From assembly GCA_029260515.1 (NCBI GenBank), contig JAJDDC010000095.1, forward strand, positions 83,579-147,578: DNA of 64,000 nucleotides. Direction: 5' to 3'. Source of the stretch: Phycisphaerales bacterium. Lineage in GTDB: Bacteria; Planctomycetota; Phycisphaerae; Phycisphaerales; UBA1924. Under the pieces are notes generated by a model, which saw only the letters and a program-made list of their open reading frames with translations, did no database searches and was not told where the DNA came from. Positions 1 to 10,277 of the stretch are shown in pieces; position 1 is the first letter of the stretch, and each line of letters opens with the position of its first letter. The translations under genes were made by a program, and so were the position numbers.

Positions 1-739
1 CTGTCGTATCGGGCGCGACCATCAGCAGGTTGGAAGCGCTGAGCAGGTACAGGCGGCGCATCGTCTCGACACGGTTGAGCGCGTCGCGGAAGGGCCCGCT
101 GTCGGCGTTGTCGTTGAAGGCGGGCGTCGCGTTGGCGTCGATGATCGCGGGCGAGAGGCGGGTCCGCGTGTTCCAGAGTTTCTGGGTGGCCGGGTCGTTC
201 GGGAACGCGTGGGCAAGCAGCGCCTCGCGCAGGGGCAGGTACTCGATGTGGATCAGGGGCTTGTCCGCGTAGTACACGGGGTCGATGACCATGTCGAGGA
301 GGGTGAAGACGGGGTCGGGTTTCCATGTCCGCGGCTCGCCGTCCGCGTCCTTTGGAAGGATGTCGATGTAGTCCTTGCGTCCGGTGATGAAACGGACGGT
401 CTCCCGGGCGAGCGTGTCGAGGATCTTGACGCGCCCGTCGTGCTGGACCGCGAGTCCGCGGAGGGGGGCCAGATCGAGCGACTGGGCGAAGGCGCGCTTG
501 GCCTGTGCATCGCCCGCTGGCGTGTTGGAGGGCAGGGCGAAGGGGTTGAGCAGGGCGGAGGGGTCGCGGCCCTGGATGAGGTCCTGCTCGGGGTGGGTGT
601 TGCCTGCGCCGCCCTTGGGGGTGGACGGCGGTTGCTCGACGCCGCCGGGGGGCGCCTGCTGGGCGCGTGCGGGCGAGACGAGCATCGCCGTCGCGAGGGC
701 GATCAGGGCGAGCGTGAGCAGCTTCCGTGTCGTGTTCAT
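1..739 (-). CDS. CcsA/ResC-like cytochrome c biogenesis protein (3' end outside window)
   Basis: System II cytochrome c maturation protein, the presumed heme-handling partner of ResB. Only the first 246 residues are present; the frame is open to the window edge. The start ATG at 739 overlaps the resB stop by four bases (ATGA), so the two are translationally coupled. A signal peptide (MNTTRKLLTLALIALATAML, then ARA-QQ) is followed by a soluble region with AVQHDGRVKILDTLARE at about residues 93-109, the type of segment that precedes the CcsA membrane domain in planctomycete proteins. The WWD heme motif and membrane helices that would prove the call lie beyond the edge. The assignment therefore rests on this N-terminal motif and the resB neighbour. 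Confidence 0.75.
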   Translation of the reverse strand, partial: MNTTRKLLTLALIALATAMLVSPARAQQAPPGGVEQPPSTPKGGAGNTHPEQDLIQGRDPSALLNPFALPSNTPAGDAQAKRAFAQSLDLAPLRGLAVQHDGRVKILDTLARETVRFITGRKDYIDILPKDADGEPRTWKPDPVFTLLDMVIDPVYYADKPLIHIEYLPLREALLAHAFPNDPATQKLWNTRTRLSPAIIDANATPAFNDNADSGPFRDALNRVETMRRLYLLSASNLLMVAPDTT

Positions 740-3369
740 GCCCCGGCTCCGACCGGCTCGGGCGCCGGCGACTCATCGGACTTCTTGTTCGTTCGGACCG
801 CCCGGGCGGAGGCGCCCGAGGCCAGCTTGCGCTTCTCGCGGCGCAGGAGCCAGGGCTTGACGTAGAACGCCCAGGGGATCCCCACGCCCATCATGATCCC
901 GCCCAGCGCCACGACGTGGATCCCCGGGTTGTTGCCCACACCCAGGATCGTCCAACGGGCGCGCGGGCGGTCGAGCATGCCCTGATCGACCAGCTCCTGG
1001 CTCTGTGTCCAGCCCGTCTGGTCCCAGCCGGCCTGCGAGAGTTTGAACTGGCGGGGATTGAGCCCGCCGAGCATGCGGCTGGTGAAGTTGCGAAGCCACG
1101 TCGCGTCCTCGTCCCAATGGAAGGGCGCGCGGAGTGGGGCGTTGAGCTTGGTCACGTGCTCGTAGGTATCGAAATCCGCGGGAGCGCCGAGGACATCGCT
1201 GGGCTCGACGCGGACGATAGACTGGTAGTCGCGCGGCGCGCCGCGGTGGTCGTAGGCGATCATCTCGAAGTCCACGAGGCGGAGCGCGAACCCCGGGAAC
1301 AGGTGCTGCATGCGACCGAACGCGAGGCGGAGGCGGCGCCCGTCACGCAGCGTGACGATCTCGCCCGGGTCCGGGTCGAGGAAGGCGAATCGCTTGAAGG
1401 GGAGCCAGATGACCCGCGACTCGCCCGAGGCGGAGATCTCGACGGCCATCATCGCCTGATCGTGCGTGCCGATCTGGTCTTTCTTCCGCTCGGCGAGCGG
1501 CACGGGCACGGGGCGTTCGAACGGGCGCCCGTGGTCCCAGCGCTGGGCGAGGGCGAGGTCGATCATCGGGACGATGTCCTCGACGCGTGCGCTCGGCCCC
1601 ACGTCGTCGATCACACGCACCGCGCCCCGCCCCTGGCGGACGATCGCCCGGACGCGCCCGTCGGGGCGTTCGTCGAAGTAGACGTTGAGCTGCGAGCAGT
1701 CGATGAGCGAGAGCCGGATCTCCGGGTCGGCGTCGCGCCGGATCGGGCGCCCGGTCGCCGGGTCGGTCTGGGCGAGCAGGTCCTGGCTGATCTCGGGGAA
1801 GCGGTGGTAGACCCACCGGTCGTACGTGGTCGCCTGCTCGAGCGGTTGGGTCGCGACGTGCTCGACCTCGATGACCGCGACCATGCTCGTCGCGCCCTGG
1901 TAGCCCTCGGTGATGATCGGGAATGGCGGCTCGGGCAGGATCTCCTTGACACGCACCGCGAAGCCCGTGTCAGAGATGACTCTGCGAACGCCGGGCACGA
2001 TCGCGACAACCTCGCGGTACGCGGGCGCGTTGTCGCGGGGGACCTCGATGACCAGCGCGTGCTCGGCCTGTGTCCGGAGCGGGCTGGCCAGGTCGCGCCA
2101 TCGGGTCTCGTCCATGCCCATCGTGTACTCGACACCGAAATCGCCGTTGTCGGAGGTCCGCGAGGCGGGGTCGCGCGGGAAGAGGGCGAAGTTGAAGGCT
2201 GGACGGTCGCCCGGAGCCGCGTGCCCGTGCTCGTCGGGCAGCTCGGAGTACAGCTCGACGAACCGTACGGGGTTGGCCTCAAAGCCGGGCGAGATCGGGT
2301 CATCCGCCCGCAGGTCAACCCGCACGACGTCGCGCTGGGCCTGGGCATACGCCGCGTAGCCCACGACGCGGAAACTGATGTCTGTGTCCACGTAGCTCGT
2401 GGGCGCGCGCCAGGCGGGGACTCGCTGTGACAGGTCCCGGTCGGGCCCGCCCGACCAGGCGTCGTCGATCCCGCGGATCGCCCAGAGTGTCGAGTCGGTG
2501 TCCCCGACGCCGGCGTCGAGGTTGTAGTCGTTGTACCGGGGGAGCCGGTCGAGGCGGCGCTGCTCCCAGGGCGTGTGCCCCGGGCGGCGGAGAGCGCCGA
2601 GGTCGTGCGTCTGGGTAACAAAGAGCACCGGGCGTTCGCGGTCGTAGAACGCCACCTGCGGCATGCCCGCGTCCTGCGTCGGCGTGTTGGGCGCCATGAG
2701 CAGGGTGTCGCCCTCCTGCTTGAGTCGCCCGTAGAAGAGCGAACCGAGCGAGATGAGAACGATGCCGGTGTGCACCGTGAGCACGCCGAGGTTCTTGAAG
2801 CAGAACTCGATGCGGCGCAGGGTCGCGCAGATCATGTTGGTGACGAACAGGAGCAGCGCGAGCTTGAGGGGCCACCAGGCGTAGAACTGCTGCTCGGTCA
2901 TCTCGAAGCCGGGCAGGCGGCGGAGGGTCGTCGCGCCGTAGACCTCGACGAACGCCGGGAAGAACCGGACGCCCGCGCCGGTCGTCGGGACGTACGACAG
3001 CGTCGGCCAGACGAGCGATCGCCAGAGGGCGGCGCCGACGACGCCCAGCACGACGAGCATCAGCATCGTGACGGCGAAGCGGGCGCCGCGACCGGCCCCG
3101 CGCATCAGGCGACGGACCCCGAGCGTCGGTACGAGCGCGACGACGAGCACGGCGGCCGCAAGCGTGATCGCGTAGAAGAGGTACGTCGGCGCCAGCGCGA
3201 GCAGGCCGACGGGGACGCTGGCCAGGACGGCGTAGACCGCGACAAAGACGAGCAGGCAGACGGCCAGGGTGATCGAGCTGAACGTTCGGAGCACGAGGCG
3301 CACGGGCGTGAGGACGCCCGTGAGGTTCTCGTCGTCCCAGCGTTTGACGTGCTGCCACTTGCGGCTCAT
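736..3369 (-). CDS. resB: ResB-like cytochrome c biogenesis protein
   Basis: System II (Ccs/Res) cytochrome c synthesis component that works with CcsA to deliver heme to apocytochromes on the outer face of the membrane. 877 residues from ATG 3369; a start 13 codons upstream is also open, but MSRKWQHVKRWDDENL is the natural beginning. Three N-terminal hydrophobic segments (about 20-140) are followed by NLGVLTVHTGIVLISLGSLF, typical of ResB, then a very large periplasmic region and a last helix (GIMMGVGIPWAFYVKPWLL) before a basic tail. Classical ResB is about 450-550 residues, so the periplasmic part is strongly expanded. It is coupled to the downstream ccsA-like gene. The neighbouring multiheme ActA, ActE and CoxB are obvious clients. 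Confidence 0.85.
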   Translation of the reverse strand: MSRKWQHVKRWDDENLTGVLTPVRLVLRTFSSITLAVCLLVFVAVYAVLASVPVGLLALAPTYLFYAITLAAAVLVVALVPTLGVRRLMRGAGRGARFAVTMLMLVVLGVVGAALWRSLVWPTLSYVPTTGAGVRFFPAFVEVYGATTLRRLPGFEMTEQQFYAWWPLKLALLLFVTNMICATLRRIEFCFKNLGVLTVHTGIVLISLGSLFYGRLKQEGDTLLMAPNTPTQDAGMPQVAFYDRERPVLFVTQTHDLGALRRPGHTPWEQRRLDRLPRYNDYNLDAGVGDTDSTLWAIRGIDDAWSGGPDRDLSQRVPAWRAPTSYVDTDISFRVVGYAAYAQAQRDVVRVDLRADDPISPGFEANPVRFVELYSELPDEHGHAAPGDRPAFNFALFPRDPASRTSDNGDFGVEYTMGMDETRWRDLASPLRTQAEHALVIEVPRDNAPAYREVVAIVPGVRRVISDTGFAVRVKEILPEPPFPIITEGYQGATSMVAVIEVEHVATQPLEQATTYDRWVYHRFPEISQDLLAQTDPATGRPIRRDADPEIRLSLIDCSQLNVYFDERPDGRVRAIVRQGRGAVRVIDDVGPSARVEDIVPMIDLALAQRWDHGRPFERPVPVPLAERKKDQIGTHDQAMMAVEISASGESRVIWLPFKRFAFLDPDPGEIVTLRDGRRLRLAFGRMQHLFPGFALRLVDFEMIAYDHRGAPRDYQSIVRVEPSDVLGAPADFDTYEHVTKLNAPLRAPFHWDEDATWLRNFTSRMLGGLNPRQFKLSQAGWDQTGWTQSQELVDQGMLDRPRARWTILGVGNNPGIHVVALGGIMMGVGIPWAFYVKPWLLRREKRKLASGASARAVRTNKKSDESPAPEPVGAGA

Positions 3370-3480
3370 GTCGCCTCGGGTCGGCGGGCCCGGCGCCGGG
3401 GGGCGCACGGGGCCTCGAGTGTCGTAAACCCGGAATCGTTCTAGGGATGGTACGCGCGGCCGAGCGCGGACGGCGAGGAT

Positions 3481-4857
3481 TTATACGGTCTGGCAGGCAT
3501 GATTCCGCAGATACAGGAACTCCGGCGGCGCGCCACGTGCGAGGGCGGCGCCGAGGGGATCGGATGATGCGCCTGTCGATGTGATCGCGACCAGACCCGC
3601 CAGCGGGCCCGGGTCCAGACGGAAGGCGCCCGGGTCCAGACCCAGCGCCGAGGCGGCACGCGTCGTGCCCATCGAGAGCAGAAGCGCGGGGTCGGCGGCG
3701 TCGCGGGCACGGAGCAGACGCATGTCGTCGAGGACGGACAGGCGGGCGTGCTCGCCCGTGAGCTGGTCTGGGGGGAGACAGACGACCGAGTCCGTGCCGA
3801 GGCAGACATTGATGCCCGCCGCGAGCATCTCGCGGTATCGGTGGGGACCCAGACGCACCGGGGCGTCGAAATACGCGCTGGCACGCGGGCAGTACGCGAC
3901 GCTCGCCCCGCTGGTGGCGAGCGCGTCGAACTGGTCTCCGACGTCGTTGACGTGGACGAGCAGGGGTCGCGGGGACAGCCCCTCGCACGCGTCGAGGAAG
4001 GGGCGGAGGTGGGCGATGGGGTGCTCGCCGCGACCGGCATGGGTCGAATCGTCCCAGAATCCGAACCGTTCGAGCATCTCGCGCTGCGGACCCGAGGCGT
4101 TGGCGATGAACTCGATCTCTTCGGGTGTCTCGGCCAGGTGTGTGCACAGGGGCATGCCCATCGCCCGGGCGCGGGCCGCGGCCCAGAGGTACGAGGCGAT
4201 CGCGACCGTGTTGGGCGCGTGCGGCTGCAGACCCAGGCGGACGGATGTCGCGGGATCGGGCCCGAAGAGTCCATCGGCGAGGGCGGCGTCGAGCGTCGCC
4301 GAGATGCGATCGCGGGCCGTGCCCTCGCGATTGCCGATCGCGAAGAACTCCAGGTACGAGACCCCACCAAGACCGGAAGCCCGCAACATCTTGAACGGCA
4401 TGAGGTTGGGGACGCCGGCCGGGGCGCCGGCGATGTCGCCGATCGCGGCGGTCCCGCCCCGGATCGACAGCTCGATGCCCCGGCTGACAGATGCCGCGAT
4501 CTCGTCGTCGTCGCCCACGCGGCCTTCGCGGACCATGTCCACCCAGGCGACGAAGCCGTCGTCGGGGGTGTGGGGCTGGGGGCCGATGTGGGTGAGGTCG
4601 AGGTGGGCGTGCGCGTTGACGAGCGCGGGGACGAGGACGGCGTCTGATCGCTCGATCACGACATCCACGGGCGGGTTGTCGGTTGCTGTGGATACCGCGA
4701 CGATATCGAGCGCGGCGGCGCGCGTCGGGACACCGGGTTCGATCGGGCCGGTGACCCGCAGAGTGAGCGAGGCAGGGGCCGCCAGGACGCCCCGCTCGTC
4801 TGCGGCGGCGCGGGCGTTTATCCGGACCAGCGTCGTGTTCGGCGTGTGGGCGGGCAC
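3481..4857 (-). CDS. Amidohydrolase-family metal-dependent deaminase/hydrolase
   Basis: TIM-barrel amidohydrolase of the TRZ/ATZ (chlorohydrolase) type, 458 residues if read from GTG 4857; an ATG at 4911 is also in frame but would run into the promoter region of the divergent lipoprotein gene. Visible metal-site motifs are VNAHAHLDL (about 81-88), THLAETPEEIEF, LLVHVNDV and CLGTDSVVCLPPD, in the order His-x-His, His/Glu, His, Asp expected for the family. The substrate cannot be read from the sequence. Aminodeoxyfutalosine deaminase of menaquinone synthesis and S-adenosylhomocysteine deaminase are family members worth testing. It ends 112 bases before resB on the same strand. Confidence 0.75.
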   Translation of the reverse strand: MPAHTPNTTLVRINARAAADERGVLAAPASLTLRVTGPIEPGVPTRAAALDIVAVSTATDNPPVDVVIERSDAVLVPALVNAHAHLDLTHIGPQPHTPDDGFVAWVDMVREGRVGDDDEIAASVSRGIELSIRGGTAAIGDIAGAPAGVPNLMPFKMLRASGLGGVSYLEFFAIGNREGTARDRISATLDAALADGLFGPDPATSVRLGLQPHAPNTVAIASYLWAAARARAMGMPLCTHLAETPEEIEFIANASGPQREMLERFGFWDDSTHAGRGEHPIAHLRPFLDACEGLSPRPLLVHVNDVGDQFDALATSGASVAYCPRASAYFDAPVRLGPHRYREMLAAGINVCLGTDSVVCLPPDQLTGEHARLSVLDDMRLLRARDAADPALLLSMGTTRAASALGLDPGAFRLDPGPLAGLVAITSTGASSDPLGAALARGAPPEFLYLRNHACQTV

Positions 4858-4968
4858 TGTGGATCTTCGGCGGCGCGGGCACAATTCGGGTACGCTCCGC
4901 GCACTCCGCACGGAACACGGACGGGCGCGCGACGGACGCGGATGCCCGCGGAGCTATGGAGTGGTGAC

Positions 4969-5823
4969 ATGATATTGAATCGCGCAACGCGACGGATCGT
5001 GGTGCTCGGTCTGCTGGCCGGCGGCCTCGGCGGCTGTGTGAGCCAGCAGGAATACGACACCCTGTACGAGAACAACCGGTCGCTCGAGGAACGCAACATC
5101 GAGCTGGTCGCCCAGCTCGAGGAGGCGAACACCACCGCAAACCGGCTCCGCGGTTCGCAGGGCAACTGCGCCGACCTGCTCGCCCAGCGCGACCAGGACA
5201 TCTCGCAGCTGCGTCAGCAGATCGTCTCGTTCCGCGAGATGAACGCGGACCTCGAGAACCGCCTGGGCTCGATGGATCTCGGTCGTCTTGATCCGGCGAC
5301 CGACAAGGCCCTGGCCAAGCTGGCCGCCCGCTTCCCGAAGCAGATCCAGTACGACGCCGAGCGGGGGATGCTCCGCTTCGCGTCGGACATGACGTTCGGC
5401 TCGGGGTCCGACGAGATCCGTGACGAGGCCAAGCAGACGATCGCGGCGTTGGCCGAGGTCCTCAAGATGACAGAGGCCGAGCCGTACGACGTCGTCATCG
5501 TCGGGCACACCGACACCGCCAAGATCAGCTCGGGGACGGCGCAGCGCCACCCGACGAACATGCACTTGTCTGCGCACCGGGCGATCTCGGTCCGCAACGA
5601 GTTGGCGGGCGTCGGGATCGACGCGACGAAGATGCAGGTCGCCGGCTGGGGCGAGTTCCGACCGGCGGTGTCGAACGCCGCGGACGGGAACACGCCGCAG
5701 AACCGGCGCGTCGAGGTGTTCCTGGTTACGTCGAGCCGGAACTTCACGAGCAACCGCTCGTCCACGACCGCGAACGTGGACACGGAGAGCGCGCCCGATC
5801 GGGTCTACGACCCGACCAAGTAA
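4969..5823 (+). CDS. OmpA/Pal-type peptidoglycan-binding lipoprotein
   Basis: Outer-membrane lipoprotein predicted to tether the envelope to peptidoglycan. 284 residues from ATG 4969, preceded by GGAG at a good distance; longer in-frame starts give no signal peptide. The signal peptide ends in a lipobox (LGGC, Cys23). Residues of about 28-85 are a Glu/Gln/Leu-rich coiled coil with repeated NNR and QLEEAN patterns. An OmpA C-terminal domain follows at about 140-260, with VVIVGHTDTAKI, LSAHRAISVRNEL and a final QNRRVEVFLV, where the conserved Asp and Arg contact diaminopimelate. The tail is Ser/Thr/Asn-rich. It is a single-gene unit followed by a strong terminator. It fits a diderm envelope, but no tolB or tolA is adjacent. 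Confidence 0.88.
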   Translation: MILNRATRRIVVLGLLAGGLGGCVSQQEYDTLYENNRSLEERNIELVAQLEEANTTANRLRGSQGNCADLLAQRDQDISQLRQQIVSFREMNADLENRLGSMDLGRLDPATDKALAKLAARFPKQIQYDAERGMLRFASDMTFGSGSDEIRDEAKQTIAALAEVLKMTEAEPYDVVIVGHTDTAKISSGTAQRHPTNMHLSAHRAISVRNELAGVGIDATKMQVAGWGEFRPAVSNAADGNTPQNRRVEVFLVTSSRNFTSNRSSTTANVDTESAPDRVYDPTK

Positions 5824-5849
5824 CGCGCCATTTCCGGTGTGAACAAGCG

Positions 5850-5877
5850 AGCCGGGCCGTCGTGGCCCGGCTTTTTT
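5850..5877 (+). terminator. Rho-independent terminator of the OmpA-like lipoprotein gene
   Basis: A nine-base-pair stem AGCCGGGCC / GGCCCGGCT with a five-base loop is followed directly by six T residues, 27 bases after the stop codon. The opposite strand lacks a T run, so it serves the plus strand. Confidence 0.9.
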
Positions 5878-5905
5878 CTTTGTCTTGATAGTCGGGGCGA
5901 GATCG

Positions 5906-6826
5906 TCAGGACGCGGCGTCGCGTGCGGCCACGCGTCGATCGACCTGCTCGCGCGTTGGCGCCAGCGCGATCGCGATGCACGCGATGAGCGCGATGATCG
6001 AGGCGGAGGCGACCGGGAGCGTCCACCCGGCCTCGCGCAGGGCCTGGCGCTCTTTGGTGATCCCGGGCGGGCGTTTCATCAGGGGCAGGGCGGCCTGAAA
6101 CTCCCACGTGCCTTCCTTCAGTTCGTCCTCATCGCGGACAGGCGGGGGCAGGCCCGCTCGTTCTGCCTTGATCTGGCGTCGGTAGAAGCGGGCGCCAGAT
6201 TCGGGGAACTTGAGTGTGTGCGACGCGAAGCCGCCTTCGGGGAGCAGTTCGTGGAACGAGAACGTCCACAGGTCTCGGCGGACCTCGCCCCAGCCCCAGT
6301 CCTGCTCGTGCTCGAGGCCGAAACGGGTCTCGTCACGCTCTACGGTGAACGGGTTCCGCGTGACGACGACCAGGCGGGGCGTGATCTCGCCCGCGGCGAG
6401 GCGGCGCTCGAACTCCTCGAAGTCGATCCCGGTCCCCTCGGCGAACTGCGCGATCCGGAACCAGTCGGCGTGGCGGGCCAGGCCCGGGAAGGGCAGGGGT
6501 TGGGGGATCTGCACGGGCAGGCGGAGGGTGTCGTCTGCGTACGTGATGATGACGTCGCCCTCGCCCTGCTCGTCGAGCTCGTCGGTGATCACGACGTCGC
6601 GCCCGCGAAAGCCGAAGGCGGTGCCCGGCGCGGGGACGAAGTAATAGATCGCGCGGTCGGTGGTGTCGTAGAAGCGGTTGATGCGCTTGGCCAGCGCCCA
6701 GCCGCTGGCGGCGAGGAGGGCGACGCTCGCCAGGGCGCCGAACCATGCGAGGCGGCGGACCAGAGCGCCGCGCCCGCGCGGCGCGCGGCCCTCCCCCCCA
6801 CCACGATGGCGGGGGTCGTCGGTCAG
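5906..6826 (-). CDS. Unknown two-helix membrane protein at the end of the cox operon
   Basis: Not recognised. The frame has no ATG or GTG after the end of coxD. The first usable codon is CTG at 6826, which overlaps the coxD stop as CTGA, mirroring the ATGA junctions elsewhere in this operon; the next is another CTG about 20 codons on. From 6826 it is 306 residues. An N-terminal helix (WFGALASVALLAASGWALA) is followed by an extracytoplasmic domain of about 220 residues containing DVVITDELDEQGEGDVIITY and PFPGLARHADWFRIAQF, and a C-terminal helix (SASIIALIACIAIAL). As the last gene of the oxidase operon it may be an assembly or accessory factor. That is inference from position only. Confidence 0.6.
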   Translation of the reverse strand: MTDDPRHRGGGEGRAPRGRGALVRRLAWFGALASVALLAASGWALAKRINRFYDTTDRAIYYFVPAPGTAFGFRGRDVVITDELDEQGEGDVIITYADDTLRLPVQIPQPLPFPGLARHADWFRIAQFAEGTGIDFEEFERRLAAGEITPRLVVVTRNPFTVERDETRFGLEHEQDWGWGEVRRDLWTFSFHELLPEGGFASHTLKFPESGARFYRRQIKAERAGLPPPVRDEDELKEGTWEFQAALPLMKRPPGITKERQALREAGWTLPVASASIIALIACIAIALAPTREQVDRRVAARDAAS

Positions 6827-7728
6827 TGGTCTTCCCCGTGACCCGAGGCGTCGTCGGCGTGGGTGTCTGTGCCGGGGGCGTGCTCGTCGAACAGACCCAG
6901 CGTGCGTCCGGTGTGGCGGACCGAGTGGTTCTCGCTCGACGAGGTGACGTCCGCGAGCTCCGCCCGGGCGACGGACTCGGCCGAGTCGGCGCCGTGGGAA
7001 GCGCGGGTGACGCTCCACGATGCGAAGACGTTCTCCAGGTCGTCCGGGTGGCGGCGTGTGTGCCCGGTGTCGTGCAGCTCGTGGTCGTAGTGGTAGACCC
7101 AGAAGTCGTGGCGGGCCTGGGTCATGTCCTCGGGGCTGGCGGCGGCGTGCCCGTGTGCGGCGGCGATCGCGCTCGCCCGCTCGTCGATGCTCTGCTGGCG
7201 GCGGAACTCGAACAGTGGCTCGCCGCCGGTGTTGGGGCGGGGCGAGGCCTTGACGAACAGGCCGCCCTCGGTGGTCATGTCCAGGCCAGCGCCCGTGCCG
7301 CCCAGGATGATCTCGCCCTTGTGCTCGTTGGTGACCCAGTCACGCGAGTACAGGTCGAGGGTGGTGGGTAGCAGGAACTGGACGGTGGCGGCCAGGCAGA
7401 AGAGCAGCACGAACAGGTTCAGGGGCTTGTCGTACCGGAGCCCCATGAAGAAGGCGACGACGAGCGAAGCCTTGACGACCGCGATGCTCATCGCGATCAG
7501 GACGTTGACCCACTGGGGCAGGACGACGCTGAAGGTGTCCTGGAACCAGACCTCGCCGCGGGAGAGGAAGACCGTGAGAACGGTGAAGAAGAGCAGGGCG
7601 AGCAGGGTGCCCATGAGCAGACCGGCCGAGGCGATGTGGTGCCCGTGGTCGGCGTGCGTGGCGCCGTGCGGGTCCAGCGGATCGAACGCGGGGTTGGGGA
7701 TGTGGGTGTCGTCGATCGAGTGTTCCAT
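6823..7728 (-). CDS. Cytochrome c oxidase subunit IV-like protein with long His-rich tail
   Basis: Small oxidase subunit of the prokaryotic COX4/CyoD type, 301 residues from ATG 7728. A His-rich N-terminus is followed by three hydrophobic segments (about 35-55, 73-95 and 103-122) with VVKASLVVAFFMGLRYDKPL between the last two, the signature arrangement of this subunit. The family is normally about 100 residues. Here a hydrophilic tail of about 170 residues follows, rich in His, Asp and Glu (for example HDFWVYHYDHELHDTGHTRR and a final HADDASGHGEDH). The tail could bind metal ions, but no known domain is evident. It lies 12 bases after coxC and overlaps the next gene. Confidence 0.85.
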   Translation of the reverse strand: MEHSIDDTHIPNPAFDPLDPHGATHADHGHHIASAGLLMGTLLALLFFTVLTVFLSRGEVWFQDTFSVVLPQWVNVLIAMSIAVVKASLVVAFFMGLRYDKPLNLFVLLFCLAATVQFLLPTTLDLYSRDWVTNEHKGEIILGGTGAGLDMTTEGGLFVKASPRPNTGGEPLFEFRRQQSIDERASAIAAAHGHAAASPEDMTQARHDFWVYHYDHELHDTGHTRRHPDDLENVFASWSVTRASHGADSAESVARAELADVTSSSENHSVRHTGRTLGLFDEHAPGTDTHADDASGHGEDH

Positions 7729-7740
7729 GGCGGCGTCCGG

Positions 7741-8445
7741 TTAGTGGATCAGGTACAGGAGGGGGAAGAGGAAGATCCAGATGAGGTCAACGAGGTGCCA
7801 GTAGAGGGCGCTGGTCTCGACCATGGTGTAGTGGGTCGGGCCGTAGGCCTTGTAGCGGATCGCGCGGAAGAGGACCCAGGAGAGCAGGCAGGCGCCGATG
7901 ATCACGTGCAGGGCGTGCAGGCCCGTGCCCATGTAGTAGATGCTCCAGCACAGGGGCACCTGCGGGTTCTCGGCGTAGGGGTAGCTGAACCAGGTGCCAG
8001 GCGCCTTGCCAAGGTCGAGCTTGACCATGTACTCGAACTTGAGCTTGATGAAGATGAACAGGGCAGCGCAGATGAGCGTGACGACAAGGTTGAGGATCAG
8101 GGCGCCGTTGCGTCCGCGCTGGGCGGCGCGGACGGCGCTGGCGACGGTCCACGACGAGAGCAGCAGGACGACGGTGTTGAGCAGGCCGAACCGCCAGTCG
8201 AGGCTGTGCGAGATCTCGGCCCAGGCCTCGGGGTAGAGCGTGCGGAAGACGGTGTAGGCGCAGAAGATCCCGGCGAAGAGCAGGATCTCGGTCGCCAGGA
8301 AGAGCCACATGCCCAGCTTGCAGGCGTCGAACTCCTCGGCCGAGGAGCGGAAGTGGTGCCCGTGCCCCCGGTTCTTCCAGAAGAGCGGGTGCCCCTCGGA
8401 GCCCGGCGCCGGCAGGTCAGCACGCTGTGTGTCGATCGTTGCCAT
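7741..8445 (-). CDS. coxC: Cytochrome c oxidase subunit III
   Basis: Seven-helix-family oxidase subunit III that stabilises the catalytic core, 234 residues. ATG 8445 is chosen because GGAG lies six bases before it; a GTG two codons upstream is less likely. Motifs include KLGMWLFLATEILLFAGIF near residues 40-60, a subunit III signature, and TGLHALHVIIGACLLSW followed by HLVDLIWIFLFPLLYLIH at the end, where the His/Trp pairs are typical. The length fits the bacterial CyoC/CtaE class of about 200-240 residues. It lies 13 bases downstream of coxA in the cox operon. Confidence 0.93.
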   Translation of the reverse strand: MATIDTQRADLPAPGSEGHPLFWKNRGHGHHFRSSAEEFDACKLGMWLFLATEILLFAGIFCAYTVFRTLYPEAWAEISHSLDWRFGLLNTVVLLLSSWTVASAVRAAQRGRNGALILNLVVTLICAALFIFIKLKFEYMVKLDLGKAPGTWFSYPYAENPQVPLCWSIYYMGTGLHALHVIIGACLLSWVLFRAIRYKAYGPTHYTMVETSALYWHLVDLIWIFLFPLLYLIH

Positions 8446-8458
8446 GGTCACTCCGGGC

Positions 8459-10234
<1,776 letters not shown>

Positions 10235-10277
10235 GGCGTGTCGCCTGTGCGCAAGCGCCCGTGGGCGCAGTACTAAT

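Noticed and set aside
727..2430. Long open frame on the plus strand opposite resB
   Set aside because: Antisense shadow of a GC-rich gene: composition is Arg/Val/Asp/His-rich with no motif, while the minus frame has ResB motifs throughout.
2315..5140. 941-codon minus frame spanning resB and the amidohydrolase
   Set aside because: Very Arg/Pro-rich with no domain; both real genes lie in other frames and the frame crosses two gene boundaries.
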